Below are positions 1-5,470 of a stretch of DNA of 8,584 nucleotides, piece after piece. The translations under genes were made by a program, and so were the position numbers. This DNA comes from Propionibacteriaceae bacterium UBA5174. Its GTDB lineage: Bacteria > Actinomycetota > Actinomycetes > Propionibacteriales > Propionibacteriaceae. Within the stretch, counting starts at the first letter, position 1; every line of letters starts with the position of its first letter. Location of the stretch: positions 1 to 8,584 of the forward strand of contig DHWU01000024.1 in assembly GCA_002413345.1 (NCBI GenBank). The letters run 5' to 3'. The notes beneath the pieces were generated by a model, which was not told the DNA's origin, did no database searches, and worked only from the letters and a program-made list of their open reading frames with translations.

Positions 1-375
1 GGTGAACTGGTCTTCATCAACGGCAAACAGTTCAAGTCGTATCGGGGCATGGGCTCGCTGGGCGCAATGGCCAAGCGTGGCCGCAATGCCAGCTACTCGC
101 GGGATCGCTACTTCCAAGCCGATGTCACCTCTGATGACAAGCTCGTGCCCGAAGGCATCGAAGGCCAAGTTGCCTACCGCGGCCCGCTCGCTGCGGTGGC
201 CTACCAACTGGTCGGCGGCTTGCGGCAGTCGATGTTCTACACCGGTGCCGCCACAATCCCCCAGCTGCACGAGAAGGGACGCTTCGTGCGGATCACCGCG
301 TCCGGACTGCGCGAATCTCACCCGCACGATATTCAGATGACCGTCGAAGCTCCCAACTACTCAACTCAGGACTGA
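1..375 (+). CDS. guaB: Inosine-5'-monophosphate dehydrogenase, C-terminal part (5' end outside window)
   Basis: IMP dehydrogenase oxidises IMP to XMP with NAD+, the first committed step of guanine nucleotide synthesis in the cytoplasm. Only the last 124 residues are present, and the reading frame is open at base 1. The visible part holds the mobile catalytic flap: the motif YRGMGSLGAM (codons 14-23) and then SRDRYFQADV, whose Arg-Tyr pair matches the residues that activate water in the family. The C-terminal signature ESHPHDIQMTVEAPNYS closely resembles mycobacterial GuaB2 as I remember it. The catalytic cysteine and the CBS domains would lie upstream, outside the window. The stop is TGA at 373-375, and guaB3 starts 13 bases later, so the two are probably co-transcribed. 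Nothing in the visible part looks damaged. Confidence 0.96.
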   Translation, partial: GELVFINGKQFKSYRGMGSLGAMAKRGRNASYSRDRYFQADVTSDDKLVPEGIEGQVAYRGPLAAVAYQLVGGLRQSMFYTGAATIPQLHEKGRFVRITASGLRESHPHDIQMTVEAPNYSTQD

Positions 376-388
376 GGCAGATACACCG

Positions 389-1501
389 ATGACCATGATC
401 GAGATCGGCCGTTCAAAGCGCGCCCAGCCAGTGTTTGGCTTCGATGACATTGCCATCGTGCCCACCCGCCGCACTCGAGGCATCGAGGAAGTGAACCTGA
501 GCTGGAAGATCGATGCACTCACTTTCGACTTCCCAATCGTTTCGGCCCCGATGGATTCAGTGATGAGCCCCGAAACCGCGATTGCGGTGGGCAAGCTGGG
601 CGGTCTGGGAGTGCTCAACCTCGAGGGCCTGTGGACGCGTTATGCCGACCCCACCCCCCTACTGGCAGAGCTTGCCGGGATCGAGGATCAGGTGGCGGCC
701 ACTCGGCGGATGCAGCAGCTCTACTCCGAGCCAATCAAGGCCGAACTGATTACCGAACGAATGCAGCAGATTCGCGAAGCTGGCGTCCCTGTGGCTGGCT
801 CGCTGTCACCCCAGACCTGCGCGGAATACGCCTCAGTGGTGGAGCAGGCTGGCGTGGACTTCTTCGTGATCCGCGGCACCACCGTGTCAGCCGAGCATGT
901 CTCGGGGGTCTGTGAACCGCTGAACCTGAAGGAGTTCATTTACGAACTCGACGTTCCGGTGATCGTGGGCGGCTGCGCCACCTACCAGTCCGCGCTACAC
1001 CTGATGCGAACCGGTGCGGCCGGCGTCCTGGTCGGTTTCGGCGGTGGGGCCACCAAACGCACCCGCAATGTGCTCGGCGTCGAGGTGCCGATGGCCTCGG
1101 CCCTGGCCGATGTGGCCGAAGCTCGGCGCGATTACCTCGACGAGTCCGGGGGCCGATACGTCCATGTGATCGCTGATGGTGCCCTAGGTAAGTCCGGTGA
1201 CATCGCCAAAGCGATCGCCTGCGGTGCCGATGCGGTGATGGTTGGCTCGCCCTTAGCTCGGGCCATCGAGGCTCCCGGCATGGGTTACCACTGGGGACCA
1301 GAAGCTTGGCACGCCACCCTGCCTCGCGGCGAGCGGGTGAAGTTCAGCCCAGTCGGCTCCCTTGAAGAGATCCTGCTCGGACCCTCCTACGTTGCCGATG
1401 GCACCATGAACTTGGTCGGCGCGCTGCGGCGAGCGTTGGCCACCACCGGCTACACCGAAGTCAAAGAGTTCCAGCGGGTAGAGGTCGTCGTTCACGCTTA
1501 G
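389..1501 (+). CDS. guaB3: GuaB3 family IMP dehydrogenase-related protein
   Basis: This 370-residue TIM-barrel protein belongs to the IMPDH/GMP reductase superfamily. It lacks the CBS pair and is shorter than catalytic IMPDH (about 490-500 residues). It resembles mycobacterial GuaB3 in length, in the N-terminal IVPTRRTR segment, in LHLMRTGAAGV and in the NLVGALRR...EVKEFQ C-terminus. The phosphate-binding strand VIADGALGKSGDIAKAIACGADAVMVGSPLA is intact. The active-site loop is altered: an ungapped alignment to the family motif GIGPGSICTTR gives GFGGGATKRTR, so Lys223 stands where the catalytic cysteine should be. No RGMGS flap is present either. A normal IMPDH reaction is therefore unlikely, and its role is not known to me. 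The ATG at 389 follows a GAGG (374-377) that overlaps the guaB stop; ATG 395 is an alternative. The histidine kinase gene starts 9 bases after the TAG stop. Confidence 0.93.
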   Translation: MTMIEIGRSKRAQPVFGFDDIAIVPTRRTRGIEEVNLSWKIDALTFDFPIVSAPMDSVMSPETAIAVGKLGGLGVLNLEGLWTRYADPTPLLAELAGIEDQVAATRRMQQLYSEPIKAELITERMQQIREAGVPVAGSLSPQTCAEYASVVEQAGVDFFVIRGTTVSAEHVSGVCEPLNLKEFIYELDVPVIVGGCATYQSALHLMRTGAAGVLVGFGGGATKRTRNVLGVEVPMASALADVAEARRDYLDESGGRYVHVIADGALGKSGDIAKAIACGADAVMVGSPLARAIEAPGMGYHWGPEAWHATLPRGERVKFSPVGSLEEILLGPSYVADGTMNLVGALRRALATTGYTEVKEFQRVEVVVHA

Positions 1502-1510
1502 GCAGGCCGA

Positions 1511-2320
1511 ATGACCACGCTAGACACCGCCTTGGCGGTCGTGACGGTATTACTCACCGGCACGGCCGCGGCACTGCTAATCGCCCTGCGACGATCACAA
1601 GTGGCCAGGCGCTGGGCGTTGGCGTCCCGGGCCTCAGCGGTGGAATCGCAACAGAAGTTTGCCGAGCTGGCCGTGGCTGCCGAACGCCTGCGGATTCTGC
1701 GCGAGATGCATGATGTGATCGCCCATTCGCTGGCGATCATGATCGCCCAAGCCGATGGCGGCTCCTATGTCAGCGGCGACGCCGAGGCCAGCAAGCGCGC
1801 CTTCACTACGATTGCCGAGACCGGACGCGGAGCGCTGGCCGACACCCGCCGAATTCTCGGCATCCTGAAGCACAACGACGAGGCTACCCCCGACCTCGCC
1901 CCCACTCCGGACGCCGGGCTGGACGACTTGGCTCGGCAGTATCGCGATGCTGGCTTGGCGATCTCGCTGATTCGCCTCGGCGAGCCTCGCAATCTGCCCT
2001 CAGGCACCCGCACCGCGCTGTACCGAATCACCCAAGAGGCCTTAACTAATGTGCTCAAACACGCAGGAGAGCAGGCCACCGTGATTGTGAGTGAGGATTG
2101 GCGAGCTGAGGCAGTCGCTCTCACCATTACCAGCTCTGGCGGAGTGCAGGCCAAGGCCACCGATCCGCTGACCGGTGAAGCCCTGCCCGGCCTAGGGTTA
2201 GGACTGATCGGCATGCGCGAACGCGCCGAGCTGTTGGGCGGCGAGCTGAGTGCCGGTCCCACCGCCGAAGGTTTTCGGGTGCGCGCCAAGATTCCGTTCC
2301 GGTTGGAGGATCCGGTATGA
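1511..2320 (+). CDS. Short NarL-type sensor histidine kinase (HisKA_3 / HATPase_c)
   Basis: This is a 269-residue membrane-tethered histidine kinase that would phosphorylate the regulator encoded just downstream. Residues 5-26 form one hydrophobic helix followed by RR, so the rest should be cytoplasmic. A helical linker (about 30-57) leads to the HisKA_3 dimerisation box, where RILREMHDVIAHSL gives His67 as the phospho-acceptor with Asp68 beside it. The HATPase domain has an N box with Asn180 in ITQEALTNVLKHA and a glycine-rich box GLGLGLIGMRER (227-238). The usual G1-box Asp is replaced by ITSSGG (206-211). Family members usually have several membrane spans or a sensor domain, and this one has neither. 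The ribosome site is weak (AGG at 1504-1506). The gene overlaps the regulator by four bases (ATGA), indicating translational coupling. The signal it senses cannot be read from the sequence. Confidence 0.94.
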   Translation: MTTLDTALAVVTVLLTGTAAALLIALRRSQVARRWALASRASAVESQQKFAELAVAAERLRILREMHDVIAHSLAIMIAQADGGSYVSGDAEASKRAFTTIAETGRGALADTRRILGILKHNDEATPDLAPTPDAGLDDLARQYRDAGLAISLIRLGEPRNLPSGTRTALYRITQEALTNVLKHAGEQATVIVSEDWRAEAVALTITSSGGVQAKATDPLTGEALPGLGLGLIGMRERAELLGGELSAGPTAEGFRVRAKIPFRLEDPV

Positions 2321-3000
2321 CCGAGCCAATAATCCGAGTGGTCCTGGTTGATGATCAGCAACTAGTCAGCGCCGGTCTGGCCATGGTGATCAACGCCCAG
2401 ACCGACATGACCGTGGTTGGTCAGGCCGCTGGTGGCGCAGCGGCGGTGACGCTGCTGGCTCACCAGGCCTGCGATGTGGTGCTGATGGATGTGCGGATGC
2501 CGGAGCTGGACGGAATCGAAGCTACTCGGCAGATCTTGAGCGGGGCCGACGCTGCTGAGCGCACTGCCCCCAAGATCGTGATGCTCACCACCTACGACCT
2601 TGATGAATACCTACTCACCGCGATCAGCGCTGGGGCGTCAGGATTCATGTTGAAGAATTCACCGCCAGCTGACCTGTTGACCGCCATTCGCACCGTCCAC
2701 GCTGGCGATGCAGTGATCGCACCTTCGGCGACTAGACGCCTGCTTGGCCACATCACCTCCGGAGTGCCCACAGCCCCGGATCCGAAGCTGACCTGCCTCA
2801 CCGAACGCGAGACCGAGGTGCTGGAGCTGATCGCCCAAGGGCTGTCGAATGCGGAGATTTCGGCCAAGCTCTATCTGTCGGAGACCACCGTGAAGACCCA
2901 CGTGCGCCATCTGCTCAGCAAGCTGCGGCTACGGGATCGGGTGCAGGCAGTGGTCTTCGCCTATGAGTCGGGGTTGGCCCGTCCCCGGACCAACCCCTAA
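2317..3000 (+). CDS. NarL/FixJ-family response regulator (REC + LuxR-type HTH)
   Basis: This 227-residue DNA-binding response regulator is the partner of the overlapping kinase. The receiver domain (about 6-125) has the acidic pair Asp12-Asp13, the phospho-acceptor Asp58 in VVLMDVRMPELDG, the switch residues Thr91/Thr92 and the conserved Lys113 in GFMLKN. The LuxR-type helix-turn-helix (about 158-220) reads LTERETEVLELIAQGLSNAEISAKLYLSETTVKTHVRHLLSKL in two adjoining helices, with SETTVKTHV as the recognition helix. The length is normal for the family. A good ribosome site, GGAGGA (2305-2310), lies 6 bases before the ATG, inside the kinase gene. The last codons are also a GC-rich hairpin (2970-2997), so coding and termination signals overlap. 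Codons 190-227 have a second, broken copy at 4172-4291. By position it is a candidate regulator of the two rtx genes. Confidence 0.96.
   Translation: MTEPIIRVVLVDDQQLVSAGLAMVINAQTDMTVVGQAAGGAAAVTLLAHQACDVVLMDVRMPELDGIEATRQILSGADAAERTAPKIVMLTTYDLDEYLLTAISAGASGFMLKNSPPADLLTAIRTVHAGDAVIAPSATRRLLGHITSGVPTAPDPKLTCLTERETEVLELIAQGLSNAEISAKLYLSETTVKTHVRHLLSKLRLRDRVQAVVFAYESGLARPRTNP
2970..2997. terminator. GC-rich hairpin inside the regulator 3' end, probable bidirectional terminator
   Basis: The arms GGGGTTGG (2970-2977) and CCAACCCC (2990-2997) pair perfectly. After one C-A mismatch, CCG (2979-2981) pairs with CGG (2986-2988) around the four-base loop TCCC. The hairpin lies in the last codons of the response regulator and 21 bases beyond the rtx1 stop on the opposite strand. 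A near-identical hairpin lies 20 bases beyond the rtx2 stop, with the same stem and a different loop. There is no clear U tract on either strand, which is common in high-GC actinobacteria. Termination is inferred from position and stem conservation. Confidence 0.6.
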
Positions 3001-3007
3001 CCCCATC

Positions 3008-3027
3008 CTTGCTACCCCTCAAGCAAG
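3008..3027 (+). terminator. Small inverted repeat after the response regulator
   Basis: CTTGCT (3008-3013) pairs with AGCAAG (3022-3027) around an eight-base loop, and TTT follows on the + strand. It could add to termination of the guaB-regulator transcript. The stem is only 6 bp and overlaps the rtx1 stop codon. It has no counterpart at the end of rtx2, so the support is weak. Confidence 0.25.
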
Positions 3028-3966
3028 TTTGCCCACCTTCTTGTACCAGTTGCGCTGAACCTTCGCCGAGACTGTCCCCTGCGCCAAGATGTTCTTGCCT
3101 GAGCCGCCTTTTAGGAAGTCGCGGCCGCTGCCGCCTTCGAGCAGGTCTTTGCCAGATTGGCCGTAAAGGTAATCCACCCCAGCACCAGCGTCGAGATGGT
3201 CGTTGCCAGAGCCACCGTTGAGATAGTCGCTCCCGCCCGCCGCAAAGATGATGTCGTTGCCACCTTCGCCGTACAAATAGTCGTTGCCCGCACCGCCCTT
3301 GATCACATCGTTGCCGCCACCAGCATGGACCACATCCGAATCGGCGCCGACGTCGATCTGATCACGGCCACTACCGGTGTAGACGTAGTCCACTCCGGCA
3401 CCGGCGAAGACGGCGTTGTTTCCATTACCTGCCCGCACCACGTCGGAATCAGCCCCAGCGTCAACAAAGTCATTGCCGGCACCGGCGTAGATGTAATCGA
3501 CGCCCGAACCCCCGTAGAGCCGGTTCGCGCCATCGCCTGCTTCAATCGTGTCCGAATCAGCCCCGCCATCGATGAAGTCGTTACCGGCTCCGGCATAGAC
3601 GTAATCCACGCCAGAGCCTCCGTAGACTCGATTGGCTCCACCCTCGGCATAGATCACATCAGAATCGGCCCCGCCATCAATGAAATCGTTACCTGCCCCG
3701 GCATAGACGTAATCCACACCATCACCGGCGCAAATCAGATCGTCGCCGCCACCACCTTCAATCACATCGCTGCCACCCAGCCCGACGATCACGTCAGCGC
3801 CAGCAGTACCCACCAGGGAGTCACCACCCGCTGTGCCTACGATCGTGGCTGCGCGTCCATTGCAGGTCAGATCGGCCGCCGAACTAGTGCCTGCTGGAAC
3901 TAAAGCCAGCCCAGCACCGGCAACGAAGGTCACTGCCGCCAGCGACGCATTCCGGATAATTCGCAT
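3019..3966 (-). CDS. Secreted RTX-type calcium-binding repeat protein, copy 1
   Basis: This 315-residue protein has a Sec signal peptide (MRIIRN, hydrophobic core 9-25, likely cleavage after Ala30 or Ala31), so it should be exported. A capping segment follows, with TIVGTAGGDSLVG and DVIVGLGGSDVIEGGGGDDLIC. The body is a beta-roll of GGxGxDxUx nonapeptides from about 45 to 290, a fold that binds calcium in this family. The repeats form five 36-residue units of four turns each (83-262). Cys35 and Cys79 are conserved in copy 2 and may form a disulfide around the cap. It ends in a non-repeat basic tail, VSAKVQRNWYKKVGKLA, almost identical in copy 2. No lipobox, LPXTG or enzymatic domain is visible. 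AGGGGG (3973-3978) sits 6 bases before the ATG. It is transcribed towards the response regulator. Its precise role is unknown; envelope or matrix binding is plausible. Confidence 0.92.
   Translation of the reverse strand: MRIIRNASLAAVTFVAGAGLALVPAGTSSAADLTCNGRAATIVGTAGGDSLVGTAGADVIVGLGGSDVIEGGGGDDLICAGDGVDYVYAGAGNDFIDGGADSDVIYAEGGANRVYGGSGVDYVYAGAGNDFIDGGADSDTIEAGDGANRLYGGSGVDYIYAGAGNDFVDAGADSDVVRAGNGNNAVFAGAGVDYVYTGSGRDQIDVGADSDVVHAGGGNDVIKGGAGNDYLYGEGGNDIIFAAGGSDYLNGGSGNDHLDAGAGVDYLYGQSGKDLLEGGSGRDFLKGGSGKNILAQGTVSAKVQRNWYKKVGKLA
3181..3720 (-). repeat. Five 36-residue (108 bp) repeat units in rtx1
   Basis: Residues 83-118, 119-154, 155-190, 191-226 and 227-262 align without gaps, each starting G-[VN]-D-Y-[VIL]-Y. 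Each unit is four nonapeptide turns. The fourth turn has Asn in place of the calcium-ligand Asp in units 1-3 (Asn112, Asn148, Asn184) and Asp in unit 4. DNA similarity between the first units is high, so they probably arose by internal duplication. Confidence 0.85.
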
Positions 3967-3972
3967 CTCTTG

Positions 3973-3978
3973 CCCCCT
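3973..3978 (-). promoter_or_regulatory. Ribosome binding site of rtx1
   Basis: On the - strand AGGGGG lies 6 bases upstream of the ATG at 3966. It supports this start, as does the signal peptide that begins there. Confidence 0.6.
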
Positions 3979-4035
3979 AATAATTCCCTGCTCGCGGTCG
4001 CTGACCGATCCCCCCTAGTCAGCCTTGTAGCGGCA

Positions 4036-4091
4036 ACGCTAACCGGTGACTTTCGCAGCAGTGTCGCGCCAGTGTCGCAATCTTGAGACAA
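4036..4091 (-). promoter_or_regulatory. rtx1 promoter region with 11-bp phased GCGA direct repeats
   Basis: Read on the - strand, TTGTCTC (4091-4085) is followed by GCGACAC (4078-4072), GCGACAC (4067-4061) and GCGA (4056-4053). The repeat starts are exactly 11 bases apart, and the GTCTC falls in the same phase as a degenerate first unit. A -10 candidate, TAGCGT (4041-4036, TANNNT pattern), follows; it would give a leader of about 63 bases. There is no good -35 hexamer at the usual distance, and the repeats occupy that place. The same layout occurs before rtx2, so this looks like an activator-dependent promoter. Confidence 0.6.
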
Positions 4092-4171
4092 CCGTCACCA
4101 GCGGCCAGCTCGGCGCCACTGCGATCCCAGCCAGGTCATAATCACCAACCTGATTAGCCGTCCGGGGAGCG
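4092..4171. other. Intergenic filler at the duplication junction
   Basis: This stretch of about 80 bases lies between the end of the rtx1 promoter array and the start of the response-regulator remnant. I see no reading frame, repeat or hairpin of note. It matches neither the sequence before codon 190 of the regulator nor the permease 3' end beside the rtx2 array. It should contain the joint of the tandem duplication. Confidence 0.45.
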
Positions 4172-4291
4172 TGACCACCATGAAAACCCACGTGCGGCAT
4201 CTGCTCAGCAAGCTGCGGGTACGCGATCGGGTTACAAGCAGTGGTCTTTGCCTACGAGTCGGGGTTGGCCCGCACGCGGACCAACCCCCTA
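4172..4291 (+). pseudogene. Remnant of the response regulator 3' end (duplicate of 2882-3000)
   Basis: This stretch matches codons 190-227 of the response regulator at about 90 % of bases, beginning at GACCACC and running through the SGLAR codons to the hairpin. It is not a gene: the receiver domain and most of the HTH domain are missing, one inserted base near 4233 breaks the frame after RVRDR, and an extra C near the end removes the stop codon. Most substitutions before the break are silent (for example AAG/AAA, TTC/TTT, TAT/TAC), which suggests divergence while both copies or their ancestors were still constrained. The piece lies in the same orientation as the intact gene and marks the left end of a tandem duplication that also produced the second rtx gene. 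Confidence 0.9.
4261..4288. terminator. Retained hairpin downstream of rtx2, probable terminator
   Basis: GGGGTTGG (4261-4268) pairs with CCAACCCC (4281-4288), and CCG (4270-4272) pairs with CGG (4277-4279) around the loop CACG. It lies inside the regulator remnant, 20 bases past the rtx2 stop. Compared with 2970-2997, all stem bases including the C-A mismatch are unchanged, while three of the four loop bases differ. That pattern is expected if the structure is selected as the rtx2 terminator, since the coding frame here is dead. Confidence 0.6.
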
Positions 4292-4308
4292 CCCCCCCAG
4301 AGTCTGGC

Positions 4309-5346
4309 TCAGGACAGCTTGGCTACCTTCTTGTACCACTTGCGCTGTACCTTCGCCGAAACTGAACCTTGCGCCACGATGTTCTTGCCCGACCCGCCAC
4401 TTAGCTTGATTTCACGGCCAGCGCCGCCCTCCAACAAGTCATTGCCCGCCTGTCCGTACAAGAAGTCCATTCCGGCACCGGCGTCGAGGTGATCAGCGCC
4501 AGAACCCCCATAGAGATCATCAGAGTCGGCACCGCCGAAGATGATGTCGTTGCCAGCACCGCCATAGAGGTCGTCAATACCGGAGTCGCCGTAGATGACG
4601 TCATTACCACCATCACCGTAGATGGTGTCCAATCCGGAACCGCCCCTGATCACATCGTTTCCGCCGCCAGCGTGGACTTCGTCTGAGTCAGGGCCGGCAT
4701 TGATCTGATCACGGCCACTTCCGGTGAAGATGTCGTCCAGCCCCTCACCACCCAGGACGGTGTTGTTCCCGTTTCCCGCATGGATTGAGTCAATGCCCTT
4801 TCCACCGTCGATGAAGTCGCTGCCCCCGCCTGCATAGATGCCGTCGGAGCTATCGCCGCCATACACGCGGTTCGCCCCGTCGCCGGCGTCAATGTCGTCG
4901 ATGCCCTCACCGCCGTAAATCAGGTCGTTTCCCGCACCTGCCTTGATTGAGTTGAGGCCTGATTCGCCATAGACCACATTGTTGCCCTCGCCGACCTCAA
5001 TGGCATCCGAATCGCCACCGCCATACACGGTGTCATTACCCGCTGCGGTGAAGATGTCATCCATTCCATCGCCGGCATAGATCGTGTCGTTGCCACCCGA
5101 GGTGCAAATGGTGTCCATGCCATCAAGACCCTCGATCACATCGTCACCACCCATGCCCACGATCACGTCGGCATCATCGGTTCCCACCAGATGATCGTTA
5201 CCGGCGGTGCCCACGATGGTCGCATCCCAGCCATCGCAGGTTTGCTGGGCGGCCGAGCTGTCGACTGCGGTGACAAACATCAGCCCGTATCCAGCCATCA
5301 GAGTTGCCGCCGCCAGCGACACGTTCTTACGCATTCCCATCCCCAT
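4309..5346 (-). CDS. Secreted RTX-type calcium-binding repeat protein, copy 2
   Basis: This 345-residue protein is a paralogue of the neighbouring rtx1 product. The open frame reaches back to 5385, but AGGGAGG (5352-5358) is placed for the ATG at 5346, and starting there gives a normal Sec signal peptide (MGMGMRKN, hydrophobic core 10-28, cleavage near SSA-A, residues 30-33). ATG 5334 would align best with the start of copy 1. After the signal come Cys37, the cap TIVGTAGNDHLVG, Cys81 and a beta-roll of calcium-type nonapeptides to about 320. It has two more nonapeptides than copy 1 in the last third and an irregular ten-residue turn (REIKLSGGS) near the end. The C-terminal tail VSAKVQRKWYKKVAKLS matches copy 1 almost exactly. 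The gene lies 124 bases downstream of the ABC permease but has its own promoter array. The role of the product is unknown. Confidence 0.91.
   Translation of the reverse strand: MGMGMRKNVSLAAATLMAGYGLMFVTAVDSSAAQQTCDGWDATIVGTAGNDHLVGTDDADVIVGMGGDDVIEGLDGMDTICTSGGNDTIYAGDGMDDIFTAAGNDTVYGGGDSDAIEVGEGNNVVYGESGLNSIKAGAGNDLIYGGEGIDDIDAGDGANRVYGGDSSDGIYAGGGSDFIDGGKGIDSIHAGNGNNTVLGGEGLDDIFTGSGRDQINAGPDSDEVHAGGGNDVIRGGSGLDTIYGDGGNDVIYGDSGIDDLYGGAGNDIIFGGADSDDLYGGSGADHLDAGAGMDFLYGQAGNDLLEGGAGREIKLSGGSGKNIVAQGSVSAKVQRKWYKKVAKLS
4636..5067 (-). repeat. Four 36-residue repeat units in rtx2
   Basis: Residues 94-129, 130-165, 166-201 and 202-237 form 36-residue units of four nonapeptides that line up one for one with units 1-4 of rtx1. 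The fourth turn carries Asn123, Asn159, Asn195 and then Asp231, the same N-N-N-D order as in rtx1. These units are more diverged from each other than those of rtx1. Confidence 0.75.
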
Positions 5347-5351
5347 GTCTG

Positions 5352-5358
5352 CCTCCCT
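5352..5358 (-). promoter_or_regulatory. Ribosome binding site that decides the rtx2 start
   Basis: AGGGAGG on the - strand lies 5 bases before ATG 5346 and downstream of the earlier in-frame start at 5385. It favours 5346 over the longer frame. The in-frame ATGs at 5340 and 5334 are 11 and 17 bases away. Confidence 0.7.
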
Positions 5359-5409
5359 GGTTGATCCCGCTCTTGCGCTGACCAACTCCCCCGTAGCCAG
5401 CTGAGGAAA

Positions 5410-5465
5410 ACGTTAGCGATGAGTCATCGCCGGACCGTCGCAGGCGTGTCGCAACCTAGAGACAA
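5410..5465 (-). promoter_or_regulatory. rtx2 promoter region with 11-bp phased GCGA direct repeats
   Basis: On the - strand TTGTCTC (5465-5459) is followed by GCGACAC (5452-5446), GCGACGG (5441-5435) and GCGATGA (5430-5424), again exactly 11 bases apart and in the same phase as in the rtx1 promoter. The third unit is half of a perfect palindrome, GCGATGA-C-TCATCGC (5430-5416). The -10 candidate TAACGT (5415-5410) sits at the same distance from the array as TAGCGT in rtx1 and would give a leader of about 57 bases. The array begins 5 bases after the permease stop codon. Confidence 0.6.
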
Positions 5466-5470
5466 GCGAC

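Noticed and set aside
3181..3720. Regular 108-base repeats as a possible CRISPR array
   Set aside because: The repeats are contiguous, in frame and encode calcium-binding nonapeptides. There are no unique spacers and no cas genes.
3157..3903. Long open frame (248 codons) on the + strand opposite rtx1
   Set aside because: It is the antisense shadow of a repeat gene with strong codon bias. It shows the same 108-base period and has no ribosome site, and the - strand frame has a signal peptide and known repeats.
4171..4365. Small + strand frame with HTH-like residues starting MTTMKTHVRHLLSKL
   Set aside because: It is the frameshifted regulator remnant. The frame leaves the homologous reading after about 15 codons and runs into the antisense of rtx2.
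5347..5385. Longer start of rtx2 at 5385
   Set aside because: The additional 13 residues (MVSARAGSTREAD) have no counterpart in rtx1, would sit before the signal peptide, and lie upstream of the strong AGGGAGG site that serves 5346.
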